Shown in pieces: positions 41,554-49,026 of a stretch of 64,000 bases of DNA. The DNA is taken from NCBI RefSeq assembly GCF_001507665.1, contig NZ_CP013910.1:2541501-2605500 (forward strand), written 5' to 3'. Origin of the DNA: Deinococcus actinosclerus. GTDB taxonomy: Bacteria; Deinococcota; Deinococci; Deinococcales; Deinococcaceae. Position 1 is the stretch's first letter, and each line of letters opens with the position of its first letter. The position numbers and the translations under genes were made by a program. The notes under the pieces were generated by a model. The model had not been told where the DNA came from. It saw only the letters and a list, made by a program, of their open reading frames with translations, and searched no databases.

Positions 41554-41807
41554 GCCGCCACGCTCACGTCTTCACGCAGGCGCTGCGCGAGGCCCTGGCG
41601 GATGTGCCAGACCAGCTCGGCTTTCACGGCCTGCTCGATTTCGCCCAGGCGGTCAGCGCGGGTGCTTTCGCCGTTCAGAGCGAAGTCGAACAGGCTGCCG
41701 TCGTGAATGACCACGCGGGTCTGAGTGGCGGGGCCGTACGCGTTCACGCGGGCGTAGTCGTACGTGCCATCTGCAACTTTCGGGAGCTGAACTTCGTATC
41801 TTGTCAT
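41550..41807 (-). CDS. 85-residue phage protein, divergent from the XRE gene
   Basis: The protein is MTRYEVQLPKVADGTYDYAR, then a beta/alpha part with ALNGESTRADRLGEIEQAVK. No family is recognised. AGGAGG lies nine bases before the ATG. It is the first gene of a minus-strand operon (85-residue protein, zinc ribbon, two HNH, tape measure) driven by one half of the symmetric divergent promoter at 41875-41928. Confidence 0.6.
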   Translation of the reverse strand: MTRYEVQLPKVADGTYDYARVNAYGPATQTRVVIHDGSLFDFALNGESTRADRLGEIEQAVKAELVWHIRQGLAQRLREDVSVAA

Positions 41808-41874
41808 TGACCTTCCTCCTGTGTGGGTCGCATCGAAGGGGCTTGCTTTCCTAGGGCTGCGCCCCTTCTTTGCT

Positions 41875-41928
41875 GAGTTGATAGTAACATATTTTGCCAC
41901 CAGTGGCAAGATGTGTTACTATCAACTC
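41875..41928. promoter_or_regulatory. symmetric overlapping divergent promoters in a nested palindrome
   Basis: Outer arms of 15 bases (41875-41889 and 41914-41928) and inner arms TTGCCAC/GTGGCAA (41894-41900 and 41903-41909) share one centre. On each strand this creates TTGCCA, a 17-base spacer and TACTAT. The plus promoter is 41894-41922 and feeds the XRE gene; the minus promoter is 41909-41881 and feeds the 85-residue gene. The two -35 boxes lie back to back, so only one polymerase can bind at a time. Confidence 0.85.
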
Positions 41929-41939
41929 GGGAGGGTAGG

Positions 41940-42161
41940 ATGACTGGAATGAATGACCGCGTGCGGGAGGCCGTAAAAAACCGCCTCAAAGAGAAAGGCA
42001 TCTCTCAGGGGCAGTTAGCGACCTTGCTGGAGGTGGAGCGGCCCAGTATCACCCGACTGTTGTCGGGCACAAGTGGAAAGGTGCCGCAACTTTGGCAGGA
42101 GGTACTGGACGCGCTTGATTTGGAGCTCGTAGCCATACCAAAAGGCCAAAATGCTGATTAA
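41940..42161 (+). CDS. small XRE-family (Cro/CI-like) DNA-binding regulator
   Basis: The 73-residue protein is one helix-turn-helix domain: VREAVKNRLKEKGISQGQLA, then TLLEVERPSITRLLSGTSGK. It lacks a CI-type dimer/cleavage domain, so it is closer to Cro or an antitoxin. ATG 41940 follows GGAGGGTA; a GTG nine codons earlier lies inside the promoter. It is the only plus-strand gene of this region, is expected to bind the palindromic promoter that it shares with the 85-residue gene, and is convergent with the HEPN-like gene. Confidence 0.85.
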   Translation: MTGMNDRVREAVKNRLKEKGISQGQLATLLEVERPSITRLLSGTSGKVPQLWQEVLDALDLELVAIPKGQNAD

Positions 42162-42178
42162 TGTTTATCTAAAATCCA

Positions 42179-43921
42179 TTACTTATCCTTTTCAGCTGTA
42201 GCGGGATCTTTAAATAAATATTTCTGCCACTCAAAGTCATCGAACACCCCATTTTTCATTTTGTTTTCGATTTCAATAATTTCTAATTTTCCAGGATCAT
42301 TTTCTACTGCAAATTTTATCCACCGCAGGGCATCTTCAAAAAGCTTAGCCCTTATACACATGCTGGCATTTCTCAAAATAATTGCCGTCTCAAGCCTTCT
42401 ATTTAATTGAAGCCCCAGTGGCTTCATTCTCTGCTTCATATATTTTTCCCAAACTTCAAATGATTTACTGGGTTCCCATTCTGATTTTTCTCCAACAAAT
42501 GTATTTGCGACTACAGATTCTATATGTGGAGTGTCAAGCTCATTAGTGAAGTTTTCAAGAAATTCTTCGGATCCATCAACGGCAAGATCAGGATGAACCA
42601 AGAAATGGTATATAAAATACATCAAAAGCATTGGTCTTCTTTTCTCTACATCTATCCCCTTGGCCTGCTTCTGTATTTCTTGCAGAACTCCCCTTACATC
42701 AACCATAAATTCGCGTTCACCAGCAACTAAGGCTGTTGATATATCTAAGAATCCAGATAAGATCTTTTTCGCTTTCGTATGATTGAACCCTTCAGACAGA
42801 TGGATCCAATACTCTGGAGCCATTTCAGCTATAACAATATTTGGATATGATCTAGTATAGTCAAAATCCTCATATCCAGTAGACTCAGAGTCTTCAACAA
42901 ATTTTGTGATCACTTTTCTCGCAACTCTAATAATGCCACGAAAAGTCAGAACAGACTCACCATTATTTGAGTAAAGATCTGACTCATGCCAAGGTGTGAC
43001 CATCATTTTCGGCAAGTCCTGCAATTCATGAACATATTTGGATCTCGCAGCGTAGGCACCACGCAGAGCGCTTTCTAATTGAGGTCTTCCAATTGGATTA
43101 TTTACACCAACGGCCTCTTCCCGGAAAAATGATTCATCAATATTAGAAAGCACAAACTCTCTATATCTTCTACTTAGACCGAGATACTCGTGTTTTAAAA
43201 TGGCTTCTCTTATAGGTTGAGCTTTTTCATCCGGAATATCAGCCATGCTCTTATCTAAATCACTCCTCCTTTTCCCCTCTAAGCTTTCCCAGCCAGCTTC
43301 AAAATCAGAGAAGTCTCTAGCTAGAGACTCCAGGGAAGCCACAATAATTGTGTAAGCTACGTCAAGGTCATCACCCATGCGATGAATTCCTGTAACAAAT
43401 CTGCATATAGAGCGCATTACAGCTTCATACTTTTTTCTAGGCAGAGAAATCAGTTTTTCCAAAAACTTCTTCAGCCTGTCCGAATCTTCTACGCTGTACG
43501 AAACCTCTTCATCGAATATTCTTTTAACCAATTTACTAACTGGAGATGTTCTTCCAATGGAAGGATACTTACTTCTCGTAAGACGGTACACCAAATCCCT
43601 ATCTGGACTAAATACCGCACCTAGAACAAAAGTAGCTATGGCGCACAAGTCATTCACCATAGACTCAGGCCCAACAGAGACTAAGAAGGCGGGTTTTATT
43701 TCTCCATCATGGTCTTTAGTCTTAGACTCTAGTTTTTCGTTAAACTCATATACGGTTGTCCTCATTTCACTGAGCACAGAAGAAGGATGTAAAGTTCCTA
43801 CAATCGTTTCAATTGGTATCAGAACGTTATAATTTGTGTAGACTACGCTTTTATGGTTTGTGATGTATAAATCACTGGGATCCTGCGACTTATAAAATTT
43901 CCCCGTCATTATCTGCAACAA
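42179..43921 (-). CDS. AT-rich gene with HEPN-like RxxxxH motif, candidate defence protein
   Basis: The 580-residue protein is encoded by DNA far more AT-rich than its neighbours, a clear sign of transfer. The middle holds a helix DLDVAYTIIVASLESLARDF (about residues 185-205) and, after a variable part, GAYAARSKYVHEL with RSKYVH at about 293-298. This is the Rx4H form of HEPN ribonucleases, as in Apea-like and Abi proteins. The N-terminal 180 residues and the C-terminal 200 (repeat-like helices, ASMCIRAKLFEDALRWIKFA) are unrecognised. TTG 43921 is chosen because GGAGG lies six bases ahead; the first ATG (43909) has none. RNase or abortive-infection activity is inference. Confidence 0.72.
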   Translation of the reverse strand: MLQIMTGKFYKSQDPSDLYITNHKSVVYTNYNVLIPIETIVGTLHPSSVLSEMRTTVYEFNEKLESKTKDHDGEIKPAFLVSVGPESMVNDLCAIATFVLGAVFSPDRDLVYRLTRSKYPSIGRTSPVSKLVKRIFDEEVSYSVEDSDRLKKFLEKLISLPRKKYEAVMRSICRFVTGIHRMGDDLDVAYTIIVASLESLARDFSDFEAGWESLEGKRRSDLDKSMADIPDEKAQPIREAILKHEYLGLSRRYREFVLSNIDESFFREEAVGVNNPIGRPQLESALRGAYAARSKYVHELQDLPKMMVTPWHESDLYSNNGESVLTFRGIIRVARKVITKFVEDSESTGYEDFDYTRSYPNIVIAEMAPEYWIHLSEGFNHTKAKKILSGFLDISTALVAGEREFMVDVRGVLQEIQKQAKGIDVEKRRPMLLMYFIYHFLVHPDLAVDGSEEFLENFTNELDTPHIESVVANTFVGEKSEWEPSKSFEVWEKYMKQRMKPLGLQLNRRLETAIILRNASMCIRAKLFEDALRWIKFAVENDPGKLEIIEIENKMKNGVFDDFEWQKYLFKDPATAEKDK

Positions 43922-43961
43922 GGCATTCCTCCACAAACAATATTCATTTCATTCATAAATA

Positions 43962-44255
43962 TTACTTCTTGCTGGCAATGACAGTTAGTAGCCGAATGAT
44001 CTCAGCGTTCTGCTTGATCTGAATATAGTCGTACCGGACTTGCGCCTCATTAGCGACCTGTGTCACCTGAGCGGCACTAGCAGAGAGCGCCACGTTCTCA
44101 CTATATTCTGCCAAGATAGCGTCCGCTTCTTTAACGAAATCCGACTTCGTTTTGCCTTTGGCGTTGAAGAGCGTGTCGGGCCCGAAAGCCTGTCCCGCGA
44201 CAAGCCCGCCCATAAAGAGTCCCATGGCTAGAGCACCGGCATGCATTTTCCTCAT
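43962..44255 (-). CDS. small exported protein of unknown function
   Basis: The 97-residue protein has a signal-like N-terminus (MRKMHAGALAMGLFMGGLVA) and a helical remainder (LFNAKGKTKSDFVKEADAIL; VANEAQVRYDYIQIKQNAEI). Base composition is AT-richer than the tail genes. It lies between the tail chaperones and the HEPN-like gene, 41 bases upstream of the latter, and could be part of the same acquired unit. The family is not recognised. Confidence 0.6.
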   Translation of the reverse strand: MRKMHAGALAMGLFMGGLVAGQAFGPDTLFNAKGKTKSDFVKEADAILAEYSENVALSASAAQVTQVANEAQVRYDYIQIKQNAEIIRLLTVIASKK

Positions 44256-44342
44256 GCCTACTTGTATCACCGCCAATTACCACCCTTTGCCGAAAATGCG
44301 GATCGTTTCGGCCTAACGCGACGTCGACCTCTGCACTTCCCG

Positions 44343-44696
44343 TCATGTTTCTTCACCCCCTGTTGCTCGTTTGATCTCGACGCTCACGCCCAGGGCTTCC
44401 ACCCAGCGCGGCACGCGGCCAGCTTTCAGCGCGGCCATGTACGCCTGGGCCGCGTCCCTGGGGATGCTGCTGCCTTCCCCTTCCCCGAGGTCGTAGTCCT
44501 TGATGAAGACCGGCCACGCGCGGCGCGCCAGGGCGTCGTGCTGGCCGGTCTTCGGCATGAGCAGGTTCCGCCAGCCTTCCGGGCCCAGTTCGGCGAAGTC
44601 CCGCTTGAGCTGCGGCAGGTCGCGCAGGAACCGGAGGAAGCCCACGCTGCCCAGCAGGGCGCTTAGCTCGCCGGGTTGGAGTTGGTCTCGCTCCCA
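44343..44696 (-). CDS. tail assembly chaperone, T part (made by -1 frameshift)
   Basis: This frame has no good start of its own. It overlaps the end of the G gene and, in the -1 frame, continues with HWYGIKPWERDQLQPGELSA just before GFLRFLRDLPQLKRDF, the usual start of the second tail-chaperone frame. Translation slipping at 44696-44702 would join 154 codons of G to 117 of this part, giving a 271-residue GT protein that recruits tail tube subunits to the tape measure. A GTG at 44645 could otherwise give a 100-residue product. Confidence 0.7.
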   Translation of the reverse strand, partial: WERDQLQPGELSALLGSVGFLRFLRDLPQLKRDFAELGPEGWRNLLMPKTGQHDALARRAWPVFIKDYDLGEGEGSSIPRDAAQAYMAALKAGRVPRWVEALGVSVEIKRATGGEET

Positions 44697-45157
44697 GGGT
44701 TTGATGCCGTACCAGTGGGCGAGGAGGGCGAGGGTTCGCCGTTCCCCAACTGTTCCAGCAGGGCGGCTTCCAGGCGCGTCTCCGTCTGTGCCAGGGCCGC
44801 CCGCAGCGTCTTTGGGTCGGCCAGCCTGCCGGTGACGTACGCCTGCGTGAGCTGCGCGATGGTCGTGGGCGTCATGTCCAGGATCAGCTCACGCAGGACG
44901 GGCAGGTCGGTCCCGGCCGCGCTGCGCTTGTGCAGCAGCCCAGCCAGCCACTCGGTCGGGTCCTGCTGGCCCAGGGTCCGCTGCGCCTGTTCCACCTGCG
45001 CCCGCTCGCGCAGCGTGGCCTCTTGTAGCCACAGTTCCACCTCGGCGGGCGCCGTGACGCCCTGCTCGGCGAGCGCGGCGCGGGTGGTCTCAGGGACGGC
45101 CAGCACGACCCGCAGGGTGGGCCGGCCAGTGATGGGCAGGGATTCAGTCTGGGTCAT
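44663..45157 (-). CDS. tail assembly chaperone, G part
   Basis: The 164-residue, Glu/Gln/Ala-rich helical protein lies between the tail tube gene and the tape measure region, the position of lambda gpG-like chaperones. Its C-terminus is polar and low-complexity (GNGEPSPSSPTGTASNPGSE), as expected for the end that is replaced in the GT fusion. The ATG at 45157 overlaps the previous stop codon. An in-frame slippery heptamer lies ten codons before the stop. Confidence 0.8.
   Translation of the reverse strand: MTQTESLPITGRPTLRVVLAVPETTRAALAEQGVTAPAEVELWLQEATLRERAQVEQAQRTLGQQDPTEWLAGLLHKRSAAGTDLPVLRELILDMTPTTIAQLTQAYVTGRLADPKTLRAALAQTETRLEAALLEQLGNGEPSPSSPTGTASNPGSETNSNPAS
44696..44702 (-). promoter_or_regulatory. 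-1 ribosomal frameshift site (A AAC CCT)
   Basis: Minus strand A-AAC-CCT fits X-XXY-YYZ with AAC and CCT as zero-frame codons of G; both tRNAs can re-pair one base back (AAA, CCC). The zero-frame stop is about 30 bases downstream. A small GC stem is possible after the site, but no strong pseudoknot is seen. Confidence 0.65.
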
Positions 45158-45393
45158 GGGCTCCTCAGGAGTTCCTGCTCGCCCCACCCGTCCTCGTCGA
45201 GGTTCAGGTAATCGGGGGGCAGGGTCAGCAAATAGGTGTTCTGCGTTTGTGGGTTGACAAATTCGAGCGGTCCCGTGAGCCCCGCCCGGGCGAACAGCAG
45301 CCCGGCGCGCAGGCCGTCAGGGGTGACCTGACAGCCGTACGCGCAGGCGACGGGCTCACCGGCCCGCAATTCGCGGGCGATGAGTTCGAGCAT
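45154..45393 (-). CDS. phage protein between tail tube and chaperone genes
   Basis: The 79-residue protein (LIARELRAGEPVACAYGCQV; LLTLPPDYLNLDEDGW) has no recognised family. It follows the tail tube gene by two bases and overlaps the G chaperone start, so it is part of the tail morphogenesis operon. Confidence 0.65.
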   Translation of the reverse strand: MLELIARELRAGEPVACAYGCQVTPDGLRAGLLFARAGLTGPLEFVNPQTQNTYLLTLPPDYLNLDEDGWGEQELLRSP

Positions 45394-45395
45394 GG

Positions 45396-45857
45396 TTAGG
45401 GACTGTCGGGCGTTTCGACGATGGCGCCCTGGCCGAGGCCGTTGAAGGCGAACGTCAGCTCACCGTCGTACGGGGCGGGTTCGGTGGGGTCCTGCAGGAT
45501 GACCCGGCCGCCCTTCCACTTCGTGTCACCGGGGCGTAGGCGTTCGATCCAGATGGGCAGGCCGGTGCTCCACGCGTCCCAGAGGTCGCTGATCTGTTCC
45601 GCCTGGGTGCCGCCGTCCACGACGTGACCGCCCAGTGTGAACGTCCAGTTTTTCTGGCGGATGGTGTCCCCGTCGCGCCAGCCGCCGTCGGTGCTGTCGT
45701 AGTCGCCGTTCGGGGCGTTGTCGAGGTCCTGCCCGCCCTTGATCTCGCTGCTCTGGAGTCCGCTGATGACGGTCAGCCCGCTGCTGGGCCGCGCGGTGGC
45801 ACCGGCGGCCAGCACCGCCCAGCGGATCTTCGTGCCCTTCCCTTTCTTCACTGCCAT
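45396..45857 (-). CDS. major tail (tube) protein
   Basis: The 153-residue protein is a beta-rich siphovirus tail tube protein: KIRWAVLAAGATARP at the start, DLDNAPNGDYDSTDGGWRDG, then KNWTFTLGGHVVDGG and GELTFAFNGLGQGAIV at the end. Position after the tail terminator and before the chaperones agrees. It polymerises into the tail tube around the tape measure. Confidence 0.8.
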   Translation of the reverse strand: MAVKKGKGTKIRWAVLAAGATARPSSGLTVISGLQSSEIKGGQDLDNAPNGDYDSTDGGWRDGDTIRQKNWTFTLGGHVVDGGTQAEQISDLWDAWSTGLPIWIERLRPGDTKWKGGRVILQDPTEPAPYDGELTFAFNGLGQGAIVETPDSP

Positions 45858-45859
45858 GG

Positions 45860-46204
45860 TCAGCTCCTCGTGTAGTCCTGCGTGATGCCGCTGAGCGTGT
45901 CCCCGTCAGCGGTCGGGGTGGGGCGCGCAGACCCCGCTTCGTGCCAGTCGGCAGCGGTGAGCGCGTCGCGCGCCTCGTCTGCCAGAGCGAGGGCCGCTTC
46001 GATGGTCAGCCCGAAGGTGTTGACCTGCAGGGTGACCATCCGGCCCGCGCTGTCGTAGTCGCCCAGGCGGCGACTGGTGATGAGGTCCAGCACGATCAGG
46101 CGGTCCGGATCGGCTGGCATGTCCTGCCCGCGCACGTGGACGTCCGCCCCTTCGATGAGGGTCAGGGCGTCCTGCGCGTTGGCGATGAGGTCGGTGGTGT
46201 TCAT
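45860..46204 (-). CDS. tail terminator/completion protein
   Basis: The 114-residue protein (LIANAQDALTLIEGADVHVR; VTLQVNTFGLTIEAALALAD) has the size, alpha/beta pattern and position of the tail terminator that caps the tube and joins it to the head. The ATG overlaps the upstream stop codon. Confidence 0.7.
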   Translation of the reverse strand: MNTTDLIANAQDALTLIEGADVHVRGQDMPADPDRLIVLDLITSRRLGDYDSAGRMVTLQVNTFGLTIEAALALADEARDALTAADWHEAGSARPTPTADGDTLSGITQDYTRS

Positions 46205-46473
46205 GTGCCTCCCAGGGCGTCGCGCAGCGCCTTCCGGAAGAAGGCGGCCGGGGCGGTGAAGCGCGTGCCGAATTCGACGTACAGGGCGTAGGCGACGTTC
46301 GTGCCGACGCGCCAGTGGCCGGGCCCGATCTGTTTCAGGCCGATGCTCTGGCGCAGGCGGCCGGTGTCGACAGGCGCGTACCGCACGGCGAGGTTCCGGA
46401 TTTCCAGCGCCAGCAGCGCGGCGCGCTTGTCCCCGACGGCCTGCACTTTCTTCCGGAGGTGCTTGAACCTCAC
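46201..46473 (-). CDS. HK97 gp10-like head-tail protein
   Basis: The 90-residue protein carries the gp10-like signature RYAPVDTGRLRQSIG and VAYALYVEFGTRFTAPAAFF. It belongs to the head-tail interface. It begins at a GTG overlapping the stop codon of the stopper gene and is shorter than usual at the N-terminus. Confidence 0.85.
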   Translation of the reverse strand: MRFKHLRKKVQAVGDKRAALLALEIRNLAVRYAPVDTGRLRQSIGLKQIGPGHWRVGTNVAYALYVEFGTRFTAPAAFFRKALRDALGGT

Positions 46474-46787
46474 GGCGTGACCACGCCCAGTACGGTGAAC
46501 CCGTCCCAGTCGTTCACGAGGGTGATCTGGTACGGCACGCCGTCGAGCGCCACGCGGTGGGTCTGCGGGTTGAGTGCGGTGCGTTCCAGGTACACCTCGC
46601 GGCTGACCTTCACGCCGCGCAGCTGGGCGATCTGCGTGACCTTCGTGCCAGCGGGGAAGTGCGCGCAGGGGAGCGGTGTGCCCTGGGGCTGCCACGTGTA
46701 CGTGACGCTGCCCAGCGCGCCAGGCGCTCCGGCGACCCGCTCGAGCACTTGGCAGGTGCTGGTGAGCATCGACGCGGGCAGCTGCAT
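46470..46787 (-). CDS. head closure (stopper) protein
   Basis: The 105-residue beta-rich protein (TCQVLERVAGAPGALGSVTY; GVPYQITLVNDWDGFTVLG) fits the small head-tail stopper family. The ATG overlaps the stop codon of the adaptor gene (TGATG). Confidence 0.7.
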   Translation of the reverse strand: MQLPASMLTSTCQVLERVAGAPGALGSVTYTWQPQGTPLPCAHFPAGTKVTQIAQLRGVKVSREVYLERTALNPQTHRVALDGVPYQITLVNDWDGFTVLGVVTP

Positions 46788-47323
46788 CAGAACCTCGTGG
46801 GCAGCCAGGGCCGCAGCAGCGCGCGGGCGTCGGCGGGCAGTGTTCCGGTGCTGGCCGCGTCCGTGTAGGAGCGCGACACCGGGCCCATGCTCTCGCTCTT
46901 GATGCCCACCCGCCCCGCTGCCGCCGCACCCGCCTGGGCCGTGAGCAGCACCGCCTGTCGGATGCCCTCAGGCAGCGTCCCAGCCGCCCAGCCTGCCGTG
47001 TAGCTCACGAGGTACGGGAGCGGCGCGTAGTTCGTCCCCAGCAGGCCACCGGTCAGGGCAGGCCGGATGGTCGCGCTCACGTCGATCGTGCGCGGGTTGG
47101 TCAGCACGCCGATGACGGGCGCCCCTGCCACGACGAGGGACTGGATGCTCACCGCCGGACGACTCAGGGCGATCAGGCCGCTGCTGCCGATCTCCCCGCT
47201 CTCCCCCACCCCGGCCTGCTCAGCGAGGTCCGGCAGGCCCAGCTCAGCGGCCACGAGAGCCTCAGCGAGGGCGAGCTGCGCGGGGGTGAGGTTACTCCCC
47301 TCCGGCGGACTGACCAGCGGCAT
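46787..47323 (-). CDS. head-tail connector (adaptor) protein
   Basis: The 178-residue protein starts with a helical segment (LTPAQLALAEALVAAELGLP) and ends with PADARALLRPWLPTRF, the pattern of gp6-like head-tail adaptors. A central beta part includes VSYTAGWAAGTLPEGIRQAV. It overlaps the upstream gene by 32 bases. Confidence 0.72.
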   Translation of the reverse strand: MPLVSPPEGSNLTPAQLALAEALVAAELGLPDLAEQAGVGESGEIGSSGLIALSRPAVSIQSLVVAGAPVIGVLTNPRTIDVSATIRPALTGGLLGTNYAPLPYLVSYTAGWAAGTLPEGIRQAVLLTAQAGAAAAGRVGIKSESMGPVSRSYTDAASTGTLPADARALLRPWLPTRF

Positions 47324-47717
47324 TCGCGGCCTCCTGTCGCTTCGCCAGTTCGGTCAGGGCATCCTCGCGGCCCTGCAGCTTCACGAGGTCGGGGCCTTCA
47401 CCGAAGTGATACCAGCCGCCTCCCTTCTTGTGAGGTTCCAGCAGGCGGTCCTCCTCGGCCATGACGAGTTCCGCCATGCGGTCGGGGCTGATGACCTGGG
47501 AGAGGCTGGCCCAGTCCACCGTCATGTTGATCGTGTCGGTCTGGGCTGCTTCCGCCTCGGCTTTCGCCGCCTGCCGCGCCTCGTACTCCTCCTCGGTTTC
47601 CAGCAGGCCCAGCGCGAGCAGGTGCTGCTCGTCCTCGCCCGTCACGGTCACCTGATCGCCGGGCGCTTTGCCGGTGAGCGGGCCGCCCACCGACGCGTGT
47701 TTCACTCGGTACTTCAT
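47292..47717 (-). CDS. phage protein after the capsid gene
   Basis: The 141-residue protein has an N-terminal beta part (MKYRVKHASVGGPLTGKAPG), a charged coiled-coil-like tract (EEEYEARQAAKAEAEAAQ) and a helical C-terminus. Similar N-termini occur in small proteins downstream of capsid genes. Function is unknown. GGGAGGGAA precedes the ATG. Confidence 0.65.
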   Translation of the reverse strand: MKYRVKHASVGGPLTGKAPGDQVTVTGEDEQHLLALGLLETEEEYEARQAAKAEAEAAQTDTINMTVDWASLSQVISPDRMAELVMAEEDRLLEPHKKGGGWYHFGEGPDLVKLQGREDALTELAKRQEAANAAGQSAGGE

Positions 47718-47769
47718 GCGTTCCCTCCCTTCAGGCGAGGCGCACCCGCATCAGGTGCGCCCCAGGCGA

Positions 47770-49026
47770 TCAGCTCGCGGCGTTCTTCACGAACGCGTTG
47801 ACGTCGTAGATCACGAGCGCCAGGCGCTCCTCGGCGAGGATCGTCACGCGGTTCTTGATGAAGTCGTCCTGGTCCGTGTTGGTCATCTCGACGCGGGCGT
47901 CCATGCGGTCGAAGATCTGCGCGCCGCGGCGGAAGTTGCCCATCAGCCACTCGCCAGCGGCGAGCGCCATGGTGTCCCGCACGGGCAGGCCCCACAGGCG
48001 CGGCTCGGTGGTCGTGCCGACGTTCACCCAGATGTAGTGCCCGTCGGTGCCCTTCACGAGTTGCACCTTCTCCCAGTCCTCGGGGTTCAGCACGAGTCCG
48101 CTGGGCGTGTACTTGGCGAGGCGCAGCTGGGTCATGGCGCGGCGGAAGGTGTCGATCAGCGTGTCCCCGGCCACGGCGCGGGTGTACGCGGGGGCGCTGG
48201 TGTACACGCCAGTCAGGTTCTGGCCGGTGCCGTTGCCCTTCAGCAGCTGCACGTCTTCCACGTCGCGCAGGCCTTCGATCAGCTGCGCGTCGATGTAGGA
48301 CTGAATGCCGGGCGCGTCGTCCAGCAGCTCGTCCGACACCTTCACGTAGTGCGCGATCTTCCGCACGGGGAAGGTCCTGTCCTCGAAGGTCATGTCACTC
48401 TCGGGCTTCGCGGCCAGCTCGGCCACCATCGCCGCCGCGTTGGTCAGCGTCTTGCGGACGGGGAACACGAGGCTGCTGGCCTGCGTGGTGCCCTGCGCGA
48501 ACAGGTCGCGGATGTGGGGCTCGTCCGGCACTTCGTACTGGGCGAGGCGCTGGGGCTGACGGGCCATGACGCCCGCGCTGGCCGCACCAGTGCTCAGGGC
48601 CTTCACTTCCGCCGTGGCGATGAAGCGCTGGCCGCGCTTGGCGCCCTCGAAGCCTTTGCTCTCGACGAGCAGCTGGCCGGCACTCTTGATCTCGCCGCCT
48701 TCGCCGCCGCTGGCGCCCAGGCGGCCCAGCTTCGTCTGCACGTCGAGCAGGCTCGCCTTGATCTCGGCGTGTTCCTTCTCCAGACCGGCCAGTTCGGTGT
48801 CGTAGTCCTTGACCCTGCTCCCGGCCTTGATTTCCTCCAGGCGCTTCTCGGTCTTCTTCCAGATGCCGTCCTCGATCTTCTTCAGTTCCTGGGCGATGCT
48901 GGGCTCGTCGCCGTCCCAGAGGGTGGCGGGTCCGCCGAACATCTTGCCGCTGCGGGCGGGGCCGGAAAAAGCCTCGCTCATGGAGAGGGCGAGGCTGGCG
49001 AGCAGTGCGTCTTTGCTGTGGGTCAT
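47770..49026 (-). CDS. major capsid protein, HK97 family
   Basis: The 418-residue protein has the HK97 gp5 layout: a coiled-coil delta (scaffold) domain in the first 115 residues (KRLEEIKAGSRVKDYDTELA), to be removed by the protease, then the capsid fold with VPDEPHIRDLFAQGTTQASS, VSDELLDDAPGIQSYIDAQL, GNGTGQNLTGV and WLMGNFRRGAQIFDR. It overlaps the protease gene by four bases. Confidence 0.95.
   Translation of the reverse strand: MTHSKDALLASLALSMSEAFSGPARSGKMFGGPATLWDGDEPSIAQELKKIEDGIWKKTEKRLEEIKAGSRVKDYDTELAGLEKEHAEIKASLLDVQTKLGRLGASGGEGGEIKSAGQLLVESKGFEGAKRGQRFIATAEVKALSTGAASAGVMARQPQRLAQYEVPDEPHIRDLFAQGTTQASSLVFPVRKTLTNAAAMVAELAAKPESDMTFEDRTFPVRKIAHYVKVSDELLDDAPGIQSYIDAQLIEGLRDVEDVQLLKGNGTGQNLTGVYTSAPAYTRAVAGDTLIDTFRRAMTQLRLAKYTPSGLVLNPEDWEKVQLVKGTDGHYIWVNVGTTTEPRLWGLPVRDTMALAAGEWLMGNFRRGAQIFDRMDARVEMTNTDQDDFIKNRVTILAEERLALVIYDVNAFVKNAAS

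Noticed and set aside
42162..44342. classical toxin-antitoxin pair of the XRE and HEPN-like genes
   Set aside because: The two genes are convergent, not in one operon, and the second is far larger than type II toxins; a functional link is possible but the standard arrangement is absent.
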